64,000 bases of DNA from Chromobacterium sphagni (lineage in GTDB: Bacteria > Pseudomonadota > Gammaproteobacteria > Burkholderiales > Chromobacteriaceae). The stretch is taken from positions 434,001 to 498,000 of the forward strand of contig NZ_MKCT01000017.1 in assembly GCF_001855555.1 (NCBI RefSeq), read 5' to 3'. Position 1 is the first letter of the stretch; every line of letters starts with the position of its first letter. Of this stretch, positions 6,547-13,838 are shown one piece after another. Below the pieces are notes generated by a model. That model did no database searches and was not told the DNA's origin. It saw only the letters and a program-made list of their open reading frames with translations. The position numbers were made by a program, and so were the translations under genes.

Positions 6547-7001
6547 GCCGCCAGCTCCAGCACGCTGCGGGTGAGCGCGCCCAGGGCGTCCAGCAGGCTG
6601 TCGTCGGTGCGCTTCAGCGACAGGGTGAAGTCGATGCAGCGCGCCTTGCCGTCGCTGAAAAACTCTTGTCGGGAAACCTCCAGGCTTTCCACCACGAAGA
6701 AGCCGTATATGGTGCCGGTGCCTTCGATCAGCGGCCAGGCTTTGCCCTGGTCCGCCATCAGCTTGAGCAGGGATAGCGCGGTGTCGCCGCCGGTCAGCTC
6801 CGGCATCAGCCTGCCGGACAGGGTAATGGTTTCCTCGTCCACGCCCAGGAACTGATAGGACGGCCGCGCGCCGACGCGGCTATTGGACGGCCAGCGCCAG
6901 CCGTAGCGCTGTTTGAAATCCTGATAGGGCAGGGTGTCCATCATGAAGACGAACAGCCCCAGCGCCATCATCGGCAATTTGATCGGGCCAAGGGATAGCA
7001 T
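6543..7001 (-). CDS. U: tail terminator/stabilisation protein U
   Basis: 152 aa, close to P2 gpU. Typical features are the hydrophobic start MLSLGPIKLPMMALGLFVF, the RYGWRWPSNSRVGARPSYQFLG segment, and EETITLSGRLMPELTGG, all characteristic of Phage_P2_GpU. It is needed to finish tail assembly and set tail length. It lies directly after the tape measure gene and overlaps D by 4 bases. Confidence 0.93.
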   Translation of the reverse strand: MLSLGPIKLPMMALGLFVFMMDTLPYQDFKQRYGWRWPSNSRVGARPSYQFLGVDEETITLSGRLMPELTGGDTALSLLKLMADQGKAWPLIEGTGTIYGFFVVESLEVSRQEFFSDGKARCIDFTLSLKRTDDSLLDALGALTRSVLELAA

Positions 7002-10000
7002 TTAGTCGAAGTCTCCCAGGCGGCTGCGCTGGCGCGCGGCCTGTTGGTTTTGGGCATTGGCCAGCGCCTGCGCTACTTGGCGTTGCACCAGCGCGGCCAA
7101 CTGCTGCTCGTTCATGCCGGGCGCGGCGTGAATGGTGATGTTGAAGCTGGCCGGCGCGGCGACGGCCGGCGCATGGGCGCGCAGCGGCGGGCGGGTGTCC
7201 AGCTGGCCGGCCATCGCCGGCGCGGTGGCCAGCACCATGCCGGCGCCGGCGGCGGTGATCTTCTTCGCCGCGGACTGCACGGCGGCCAGCGGCCCGGCCT
7301 GGCCTTTGTCGATACCCTGTTCCAGCCCGGCCATGGTGTAGCCGCCAATGGTGGCGAACACGCGGGACGGCGAATGGATGTCCAGCTTCTTGCGCAGCCA
7401 TTCCGGCAACAGCTCGCCCACGCCCAGGATGGCGTCCTTGACCCACACGATGCCCTTTTTGATGCCGCTGACGATGCCGGACATGATGTCCAGGCCCACT
7501 GTCACGAACTTGGCGGCCAGCTCCGCGCCGATGACGATCAGCCCCGCCAACATTTTGCCGAAGCCTTTGCCGGCGCCGGCGGCCTTGTCCAGGCTTTCCT
7601 TGCTGGCGTCCACTGGTCCCAACAACTTGGATACCCATCCCCATGCGGTCTTGAATGCGCCGACCAGCCAGTCCCATACCGGGCGCAACGGTTCCAGCGC
7701 CGGGCCGATGGCGGCAAAGACTTGATCGAATATCGCCCCCAACGGCGCCAGCCCTTCTTTCAGCCCCTCCCAAAAGCCGCTGAACCATGCCTTGATTGGT
7801 TCCCAATACTTGTAGATGAGCAGGGCGGCCAGGCCAATGACTAGACCGATGGGGTTGGCCATGGCCAAGCGGCCGACGAATATCAGCGCCTGGCCAATGC
7901 CCATGATGGCGCTCACCGCGCCGGACCCCGCGGCAGCCAGACCGCCGCCAATCAGCTTGCCGCCGCCCTTGACGCCATCCCAAGCCATGCCTTTGACGCC
8001 ACGGGTTTTGATGTACTGCGTTACCGCGCCGAGTTTTGACCCTGCACTGGCGCGCGCCAGCGCCAGCTGGGCGGCAACGGCGCGCCACAGTGCGGCGGTG
8101 TACTTATAGACGGCGAGCTTGCCGGCCTTGAACTTGTTGCTGACGTTGCTGGCCAGTTCGCGGCTTTTGCTGATGCTGGCGCGCATCGCCGCCGGCAGGG
8201 TGGTTTTCAGCCCCTTGGTCATTTCCCACAGCCGTTTCAACGGCTCGCGCGGGTTGGAATTGCTCCAGGCGGTGGCGATGACCTGGCCGGCGCCCTTGGC
8301 CGCTTTCGCCGCGGTGGCCCAGCCTGCCTTCATCGCATGGCCAGTCTTGCCGGCCGCGCCGCCCAGCCCGCCGAAGCGCGCGGCCAGGCCGCCGGCGCGA
8401 ATGCCCAAGGTGGACAGGCTGAGGCGGGCCAGCGCGAGCGGGCCGAGTACGGCGGCAATCGCCAAGCCCAGCGTGCCCACCACGGCCAGCAGCACGGACA
8501 CGGCTGCGGCGATCCTCACCAGCGTGGCAGCCAGCGCCGGGTTGGCCTTGGTCCAGCCGGAGATACGCTGCAGGATGTCCGCCGTGGCGCTCATGATGTC
8601 CATCAGCGGCTGGCGCAGCGCCTGGCCCATGGCGGATGACTGATTGAACAGCCGGGTTTTCGTCATCTGCCACTGCGCGGACAGGGTGTCGCTCTTGGCA
8701 TCGCCTTCACGCTGCATGCTGCCCTTGGCCTTGGCCTCGTTCACCAGTTGCAACTGCTTGCGGTATTCGCCCAGGTTGTCGGCCAGCTTGGCGGCGTCAT
8801 CGCCGTATTCCTTGCCGAACAGATCCACCATCACGCCCATTTGTTTGGTTTTGGGCAGTTTATTGACCGCCTCCATCACCTTCAGGATGGTGCCGGTGGA
8901 GTCCTTCGCCATTTGCGCTTCTATCGCCTTGGCGCTGAGGCTCAGCTCTTTCAGCCCCTTTTGGAAACGCTTGGGCTGCTTCTCGGCAATTTGCAGCTCG
9001 CGCACCATGGCCTTGGTGGCGGTGGCGGCGATCTCCGGCGATGATCCTAGCGACAAGAAGGTGGAGCCAAGCGCCGCGGCTTCCTTGTAGTTCATGCTGC
9101 CGACACTGCCAGCGATGCGCTGCATCACATTGATGATGTCGGCGCCCTTGGACTGCGCATTGTCATCCAGGTAGTTGATGACGTCGCCCAGTTGTTGGAT
9201 GTCCTTGATTGGGACTTTGTAGATGTTGGCGATCTTACCCATGTCTTCGGATAGCTGGTCCGCCGGCAGGTCAAACGCGGTCGAGGCTAGGGCGGCGACG
9301 CGGGCAAACTCCAGCAGATTGTCTTTGCCCTGAATGCCCATCCGCGCGCCGCCCTCCACCAGCGCGGCTATCTCGGTGGTGGCCATCGGGATTTTCTCGG
9401 CCATAGCCTTGATGGCGTCGCCCATCTGGTAATAGGTGGCGGTCAGTCGGCCATTGTCATCGCGCGCGCCATCCACCTGCTTGGCCACGCCCAGCATGGC
9501 GTCTTCGAAACTGCTGAAGTCGGCCACCATCTTGACCGCAGGCGCACCGATGGCCGCTCCGGTGGCGACGGTAGCGGCACTGCCGCCGACCACCTTGTCG
9601 CGTGCCTCCAATTGACGGCTATAGCGCTGCTGGGCCTCGTTCAACTGGCGCTGCCGGCCGGCGACACGGCCCAGCGCCGCCTCCCGTGTCGCCAGCGCGG
9701 CATTGGTGGCGGCGATCTTGCCGGCCAGGCTGGCTTCGGTGGCGGAGAGTTGGCGGGTGTCGATGCCTTCGCGCTGCATGGCGCTGGATGCGGCGCGGGC
9801 TGCATCCAGCTTTTTGCGGTGAGCAATGGCGAGCTTGTCCACCGCGCGCTCGGCGGCGGCGAACTGGCGGGCCAGCTTGTCGCTGGCGCCGCCGGTCTGT
9901 TGCATCTGCTTGCGCACTTCCTCCAGGCGCTGGCGCGCGCCCGTCAGGTTTTGGCCAACATCCTTGCTTTCTTTCGTCAGCTTGCGGAAGGCGTCAATGC

Positions 10001-10148
10001 TGCCCTGGGTGGCTTGCAGCGCCTTGAGCTGGTCGCGGCTTTCCTTCACGGCGCGCGCCAGCTCCTTGTTGCCGGCCATCGCTTGTTTCAAGGGCCGGGT
10101 CAGCTTGTCCACGGCGGCGAGGACGACTTCCAGTTTTAGCTTGCTCAT
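7002..10148 (-). CDS. T: tail tape measure protein T
   Basis: 1048 aa. The N-terminal 170 residues are an alanine- and glutamine-rich coiled coil, then comes the TP901-type tape measure domain (about residues 190-500: VADFSSFEDAMLGVAKQVDG, LVEGGARMGIQGKDN, QRIAGSVGSM). Hydrophobic segments at roughly 540-580 and 740-780 could cross the host membrane during DNA delivery. The C-terminus (HSPSRVF, MAGLEQGIDKG) is typical. Its length sets tail length. Its ATG overlaps the stop of E' (ATGA). Confidence 0.95.
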   Translation of the reverse strand: MSKLKLEVVLAAVDKLTRPLKQAMAGNKELARAVKESRDQLKALQATQGSIDAFRKLTKESKDVGQNLTGARQRLEEVRKQMQQTGGASDKLARQFAAAERAVDKLAIAHRKKLDAARAASSAMQREGIDTRQLSATEASLAGKIAATNAALATREAALGRVAGRQRQLNEAQQRYSRQLEARDKVVGGSAATVATGAAIGAPAVKMVADFSSFEDAMLGVAKQVDGARDDNGRLTATYYQMGDAIKAMAEKIPMATTEIAALVEGGARMGIQGKDNLLEFARVAALASTAFDLPADQLSEDMGKIANIYKVPIKDIQQLGDVINYLDDNAQSKGADIINVMQRIAGSVGSMNYKEAAALGSTFLSLGSSPEIAATATKAMVRELQIAEKQPKRFQKGLKELSLSAKAIEAQMAKDSTGTILKVMEAVNKLPKTKQMGVMVDLFGKEYGDDAAKLADNLGEYRKQLQLVNEAKAKGSMQREGDAKSDTLSAQWQMTKTRLFNQSSAMGQALRQPLMDIMSATADILQRISGWTKANPALAATLVRIAAAVSVLLAVVGTLGLAIAAVLGPLALARLSLSTLGIRAGGLAARFGGLGGAAGKTGHAMKAGWATAAKAAKGAGQVIATAWSNSNPREPLKRLWEMTKGLKTTLPAAMRASISKSRELASNVSNKFKAGKLAVYKYTAALWRAVAAQLALARASAGSKLGAVTQYIKTRGVKGMAWDGVKGGGKLIGGGLAAAGSGAVSAIMGIGQALIFVGRLAMANPIGLVIGLAALLIYKYWEPIKAWFSGFWEGLKEGLAPLGAIFDQVFAAIGPALEPLRPVWDWLVGAFKTAWGWVSKLLGPVDASKESLDKAAGAGKGFGKMLAGLIVIGAELAAKFVTVGLDIMSGIVSGIKKGIVWVKDAILGVGELLPEWLRKKLDIHSPSRVFATIGGYTMAGLEQGIDKGQAGPLAAVQSAAKKITAAGAGMVLATAPAMAGQLDTRPPLRAHAPAVAAPASFNITIHAAPGMNEQQLAALVQRQVAQALANAQNQQAARQRSRLGDFD

Positions 10149-10345
10149 TCGTCGGCGTTTCCTGATCGAAGGCGGGCGCGCTCGCGCCAGCTGGCCAGCT
10201 CGGCCAGCGGCATGGCGTCATAGGCGGCGGGCGGCCAGTGGAACACGGTAGCAATGTCGGCGATGGCGTCGTCTACGCTTGCGGAGATGGGATATCCTGC
10301 TGTTCCGATTTCTTCAGCAAAAAAGCCGCCACCATCGAGGCGCAT
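10145..10345 (-). CDS. E': E' extension frame, made by -1 frameshift from E
   Basis: This frame has no good start of its own; the listed span is simply the open stretch. It encodes the GpE' domain (DIATVFHWPPAAYDAMPLAELASWRERARLR) found in P2-like phages. P2 makes E+E' by -1 slippage on a T6G heptamer inside E, and the same heptamer is present here at 10324-10318. The expected fusion, from 10569 to 10145, is about 140 residues. Like lambda G/GT, the two products are thought to act as chaperones that load the tape measure protein. The frameshift assignment rests on the conserved arrangement. Confidence 0.85.
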   Translation of the reverse strand: MRLDGGGFFAEEIGTAGYPISASVDDAIADIATVFHWPPAAYDAMPLAELASWRERARLRSGNADE

Positions 10346-10569
10346 TCGGTGAAGTCCGCCACGTCCATCTTGGTGACGTCTTGCTCGTTCAGCGCCGGGC
10401 TGGTGATGCGCGGCAGCACTTTGTGTAGCGCGCTGACGTCCATCTGCAGGAGGTCGGACAGCTTGATGCCGCGCAGCTCGCCGGCGCCGGGCTTGCGCAG
10501 CTCGATGGCGGTGATTTCGCTGTCGCCGCGCTTGATCGGGGTGTCCAGGGTGATGATGTTTTCGCTCAT
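10273..10569 (-). CDS. E: tail assembly chaperone E
   Basis: 98 aa (MSENIITLDTPIKRGDSEIT, then GELRGIKLSDLLQMDVSALHKVLPRI), the Phage_TAC_7-type tail assembly protein of P2-like phages. It lies between the tube gene FII and the tape measure T. The last codons contain the TTTTTTG slippery site from which a fraction of ribosomes should continue in the E' frame. Acts in the cytoplasm during tail assembly and is not part of the finished particle. Confidence 0.9.
   Translation of the reverse strand: MSENIITLDTPIKRGDSEITAIELRKPGAGELRGIKLSDLLQMDVSALHKVLPRITSPALNEQDVTKMDVADFTECASMVAAFLLKKSEQQDIPSPQA
10318..10324 (-). other. programmed -1 ribosomal frameshift site (T6G)
   Basis: TTTTTTG read on the minus strand, in codon register GCT TTT TTG in E. 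Slipping back one base gives GGC TTT TTT GCT and enters the E' frame, which stays open to 10145. This is the same heptamer used by P2. Confidence 0.85.
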
Positions 10570-10621
10570 GATGATTCCTATGGAGTGTGTCGGCCCGCCG
10601 GCGGCAGGCCGTGAGGGTGAG

Positions 10622-11134
10622 TTACAGACCTACGTTTTTGCGGTGCTGGGCCTGGCGGTCCACGCCCATGACTTTGAACACGTCGTTCACCACATCCAGC
10701 TCCATCCATTCCTTGCCGTTTACCACCAGCTTGAAATAGCTGAGGCTGGTTTTTACTTTGAAGCTGCCGTTGTCGCCGGCCTTGGCGTCGCCCAGGTCCA
10801 GCTCGTTGTGGCGGCCGCGCGCGACGACTTCCACCGCGTGGTCGCTGCCGTCGCTTTCATCGGCATAACTGCCCATCCAGCGCAGTTCTGACGCGTCGTG
10901 TTTGTCGGCGCCGAAGCTGGCGACGATTTCTTCAACCGGCCCGCTGTAGGTGTGTTCCATTTCCAGCTTGTCGATGCCCTTGAGCAGATCGACGGAACCG
11001 ATCATGCCGGCGCCGCGGTACTCCTCGGTCTTCATGGCGAGCTTGGGCAGCTTCATTTCCAGACATTCGGCGACAAAGCTTTTGCGGTTGTTGAATACGT
11101 TGAATTTGCGCAGGGTGCGCGGCAGTCCTGCCAT
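10622..11134 (-). CDS. FII: major tail tube protein FII
   Basis: 170 aa (MAGLPRTLRKFNVFNNRKSF ..., MIGSVDLLKGIDKLEMEHTY), the Phage_tube family. P2 gpFII is 172 aa. It polymerises as the inner tube beneath the contractile sheath. It is the second gene of the FI operon, 15 bases after the sheath gene, in the conserved order FI-FII-E-T. Confidence 0.95.
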   Translation of the reverse strand: MAGLPRTLRKFNVFNNRKSFVAECLEMKLPKLAMKTEEYRGAGMIGSVDLLKGIDKLEMEHTYSGPVEEIVASFGADKHDASELRWMGSYADESDGSDHAVEVVARGRHNELDLGDAKAGDNGSFKVKTSLSYFKLVVNGKEWMELDVVNDVFKVMGVDRQAQHRKNVGL

Positions 11135-11149
11135 GGGGTTCTCCTGGGG

Positions 11150-12322
11150 TTAGCGGTTGACCTGGTCGGCGAAATCCATCAGGTAGCGGTCGGTGATGCG
11201 CTGGCGGAAGGTGAGGTTTTCCAGCGGCGGAACTTCGGTGTATTCGTAGTCGATGGCCAGCTTGCCGGTCTTCAGTCCTTCCTTGTCGTTGGCGCTCTCG
11301 TCGTACCAGGCGCGGAAGCCCAGCAGATAGCCGGCCGTCACCAGCTCGCGGCCCTTGGCGTTGATGCCCTCCACGATGTCTTTCACCAGTACCGGCGTCA
11401 GCGGCTTGTCCATCGCCCACATATGGGCTTCGGCGATGGTGTCGGCCAGCACCTGGGCGGTGCGGGTGGACGACTCGAATGGGAACTGCGGGTCGCTGGA
11501 GCAGTTGCGGCTTCCCCAAAAGCGGAAGCCCTCACGGCGGATCAGGGTGGTGATGCCTTTTTCGTTGAGGTAGCCGGCGTCGGTGGCCGGGTGCTGCAAG
11601 TCCCAATACACATCGCGGCTGATGCCGCTGACGCCTTGCACCACGACGTTGGAAAGCGTCTTGTGCCAGCCTTCGGACTCGTCCAGCGCGGCGCGCAGGC
11701 CCAGCGCGCGGGCGGTGGCCGGCGCGATGGCATCCTTGCCGGCGGCGCTATCCCAGGACAGGAAGTCCGGCCAGATCAGCATCAGCTCGCGCTGGCCAAA
11801 GTTGGCGCGGTAGGCGGCGACGTCTTCCTTGGTCTTGCAGCCCCAGGCGCTGATATAGGCCATGGCGCGCAGCTTGACGGCGATGGCCGCCAGTTCGGTG
11901 GCCACCGGCAGCGTGTCCAGGCCGGGCGCGCCCAAGATGCGCGGACGCACTCCGACGCGCTGCTGGGCAGACAACAGCGCTTTCAGGCCGGTGTATTGGC
12001 CGGCCGCGGTGGTGGTGCCGATGACGAGGCCGTTTTGCTCGGCCTCGTCCTTGCCGGTCTTGATCCGCACCACCACCACCAGCGGGCTGGCGTTGTCGGC
12101 GATGGCGTCGAGGCTGGCGGCCAGCGTGCCTTTGCTGCCGGCCTGGCCGATGGCGCGCTGAACATCGGTGATCAGTACCGCGGTGTCGAGCGGGAAGGCG
12201 GCCGGGTCGGCATCGTCTGCGGTGCAGACCATGCCAATGACGGCGGTGGAAATCGTGCGGATGGGGCGCGTGCCGTTGGCGATTTCAAGCACGCGCACGC
12301 CATGGTGGTAATCCTGGGGCAT
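11150..12322 (-). CDS. FI: major tail sheath protein FI
   Basis: 390 aa, beginning MPQDYHHGVRVLEIANGTRP, with the Phage_sheath_1 domain through the middle (GLKALLSAQQRVGVRPRILGAPGLDT) and the C-terminal sheath domain (AIDYEYTEVPPLENLTFRQRITDRYLMDFADQV). P2 gpFI is 396 aa. It forms the contractile outer tube of a myovirus tail. It is the first gene after the PF-type late promoter; GGAGA precedes the start. Confidence 0.95.
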   Translation of the reverse strand: MPQDYHHGVRVLEIANGTRPIRTISTAVIGMVCTADDADPAAFPLDTAVLITDVQRAIGQAGSKGTLAASLDAIADNASPLVVVVRIKTGKDEAEQNGLVIGTTTAAGQYTGLKALLSAQQRVGVRPRILGAPGLDTLPVATELAAIAVKLRAMAYISAWGCKTKEDVAAYRANFGQRELMLIWPDFLSWDSAAGKDAIAPATARALGLRAALDESEGWHKTLSNVVVQGVSGISRDVYWDLQHPATDAGYLNEKGITTLIRREGFRFWGSRNCSSDPQFPFESSTRTAQVLADTIAEAHMWAMDKPLTPVLVKDIVEGINAKGRELVTAGYLLGFRAWYDESANDKEGLKTGKLAIDYEYTEVPPLENLTFRQRITDRYLMDFADQVNR

Positions 12323-12342
12323 GTCTCAGTCTCCGGGTGAGG

Positions 12343-12410
12343 TTCTGAGCATGTTGCCGCGCTAAATCTGTCTGGTCAGCTGACGCTTGTTGTGTGGAAG
12401 GACGGCACAA
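12343..12410 (-). promoter_or_regulatory. late promoter PF with activator dyad
   Basis: Activator site TTGTG-N11-CACAA at 12390-12410. The hexamer CAACAT (12356-12351) ends 49 bases from the dyad centre, the same spacing as at the other three late promoters. Predicted start of transcription near 12343, upstream of FI. Confidence 0.8.
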
Positions 12411-12448
12411 CCTAGGATGAAATAATCCGTATTTTCACGTAATTGCTT

Positions 12449-12877
12449 ATGCCGTTTCCCGTCTCCGCCTTGGTCCATCAATTTCTGGAACAAGCGGATG
12501 CGAAGGATATGCTGTCGTTGTTGAGCATGCTGGAGAAAATAGCCCGGCAGGATGTGCCGCTGCATATGCGGGCCGGGATGGCTGTGGATTTGCGCGCGCT
12601 GTTGGCGGATGCGGCATTGCGCGACAGTGTGCAGGCCCGGCAATTGGGCCAGCTATCCGATTCCGAGGTATCCGTAGTTTTACTTATCGCCGCTGGGAAA
12701 AGCCACCGCCGGGCGGCGGAAATGCTGGACATCAGCGAGCGCACCATCCGCGCCCATGTCGAAAATTCCATGAAAAAACTGGGGCTTAAGCCGGCGGCGG
12801 GAGACAAGCGGCTGGATGCCCGCTTACTCATCGCGCACATATTTTTGCCTGATGTTATGCAGCGTATTGGCGATTAA
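12449..12877 (+). CDS. LuxR-type HTH regulator (cargo gene between FI and G)
   Basis: 142 aa from the ATG at 12449. Residues from about 70 to 125 form a GerE/LuxR helix-turn-helix (QLSDSEVSVVLLIAAGKSHRRAAEMLDISERTIRAHVENSMKKLGL, with the family-typical E, AxGKS, ERTIRAHV and KLG). The N-terminal 65 residues are helical and too short for an autoinducer-binding or complete receiver domain. It faces right, against the late operon, and its upstream region abuts the PF dyad. P2 carries the foreign genes Z/fun at this same locus between G and FI. No clear ribosome-binding site. Targets unknown; it could regulate phage or host genes. Confidence 0.8.
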   Translation: MPFPVSALVHQFLEQADAKDMLSLLSMLEKIARQDVPLHMRAGMAVDLRALLADAALRDSVQARQLGQLSDSEVSVVLLIAAGKSHRRAAEMLDISERTIRAHVENSMKKLGLKPAAGDKRLDARLLIAHIFLPDVMQRIGD

Positions 12878-12959
12878 GCCAATATGCAGCCGCGAGAAAT
12901 TCCATAAAAATACTGTTTTGGAATTTTTCACCCAAAAGCAAAAACTAAAAGGCAAGAAA

Positions 12960-13184
12960 ATGCGCAATCGCTCTGAAGCTATTCATTTGAATCCCCTTAT
13001 TGGAACCTCGCCGCGCGACACCCTAGAAAATCTCTGTTGCTGCCTAGATAAAATCGGCCACACCCTGGCATCCCATCACGATGACCCATCGATTGGGTTT
13101 ATCTCGGATGCGGCCGTCGCCGCCCTGAGATTTGAAGTCGATCAGATCGGCAAACGGCCACCGCCGCAAGGCAAGGCGGCATAA
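12960..13184 (+). CDS. small hypothetical protein
   Basis: 74 aa from the ATG at 12960, with AAGG upstream. The sequence (MRNRSEAIHLNPLIGTSPRD, ENLCCCLDKIG, VDQIGKRPPPQGKAA) matches no family I can name. It is 82 bases after the LuxR-type gene and in the same direction, so the two form a rightward cargo pair that ends at the terminator at 13191. No signal peptide or membrane segment. Function unknown. Confidence 0.55.
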   Translation: MRNRSEAIHLNPLIGTSPRDTLENLCCCLDKIGHTLASHHDDPSIGFISDAAVAALRFEVDQIGKRPPPQGKAA

Positions 13185-13190
13185 ACAAAC

Positions 13191-13212
13191 AGCCCCGCGA
13201 ATGCGGGGCTTT
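13191..13212. terminator. terminator between the LuxR cargo and G
   Basis: AGCCCCGC, GAAT loop, GCGGGGCT, TTTG. It separates convergent transcription of the LuxR cargo and the V-to-G late operon. Confidence 0.75.
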
Positions 13213-13213
13213 G

Positions 13214-13828
13214 TCATAGTGCGGCTGGCGGTGCCGGCCAATTGACTGCGGCCGGGTAGCCTGGCTGCTGCGGCACGCGGGACAGCTCCACCCGGTAGCG
13301 CCGCCAGGCTGCCAGCAGCACGGACTCGGCTGGCGTCGCCATGCCCAGGTCAGCCGCATCATGCAGCGGCACAATGGCCGCATCGGCCTGGCCGCGCCGC
13401 GCGGCGATTTCCGTTTCGACTGCGGCACGCTGTGCGGCCAACTCGGCGACCTGGTCAACGCTCCAGCTCATGCCATCCCACACGCCAAACGGCGGCGGCG
13501 GCAGCTCGGTGGCGCCCAGCGCCTCCGGCGTGTCACCCAACTGCGCGACAATCGGCTGCGCCGTGGCGGTATCCCACAGCGGCACGCCGCGCCAATCCGG
13601 CAGCAGCTGCCAGCCGCCACCCAGGATGCAATGGGCGGGGATGCTGCCGTCGGCCGCGCGCCAGGCGGCCGCGTGGCGCGGGCCGCCCGCCGGAGGGGCA
13701 GCTTCTGCCGCCCAGGCGGGAATCAGATAGACCTCGTCCACATCCAGCGGCGAGCGTTGCGCCGTGGTTTGCCCGGTGCATTCGCCGGTCGCGGCGCTGT
13801 AGCAATACACTATTTTTTGTTCGTTCAT
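13214..13828 (-). CDS. G: tail fibre assembly protein G
   Basis: 204 aa from the ATG at 13828. It begins MNEQKIVYCYSAATGECTGQ and ends in a coiled helical domain (AAQRAAVETEIAARRGQADAAIVPLHDAAD) with AVNWPAPPAAL, typical of P2/Mu-type tail fibre assembly chaperones (DUF4376-like region). It lies directly downstream of the fibre gene, as in P2 G after H. Such proteins help the fibre C-terminus fold and trimerise and are often matched to fibre type. Confidence 0.8.
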   Translation of the reverse strand: MNEQKIVYCYSAATGECTGQTTAQRSPLDVDEVYLIPAWAAEAAPPAGGPRHAAAWRAADGSIPAHCILGGGWQLLPDWRGVPLWDTATAQPIVAQLGDTPEALGATELPPPPFGVWDGMSWSVDQVAELAAQRAAVETEIAARRGQADAAIVPLHDAADLGMATPAESVLLAAWRRYRVELSRVPQQPGYPAAVNWPAPPAAL

Positions 13829-13838
13829 TGGTGCCCCC

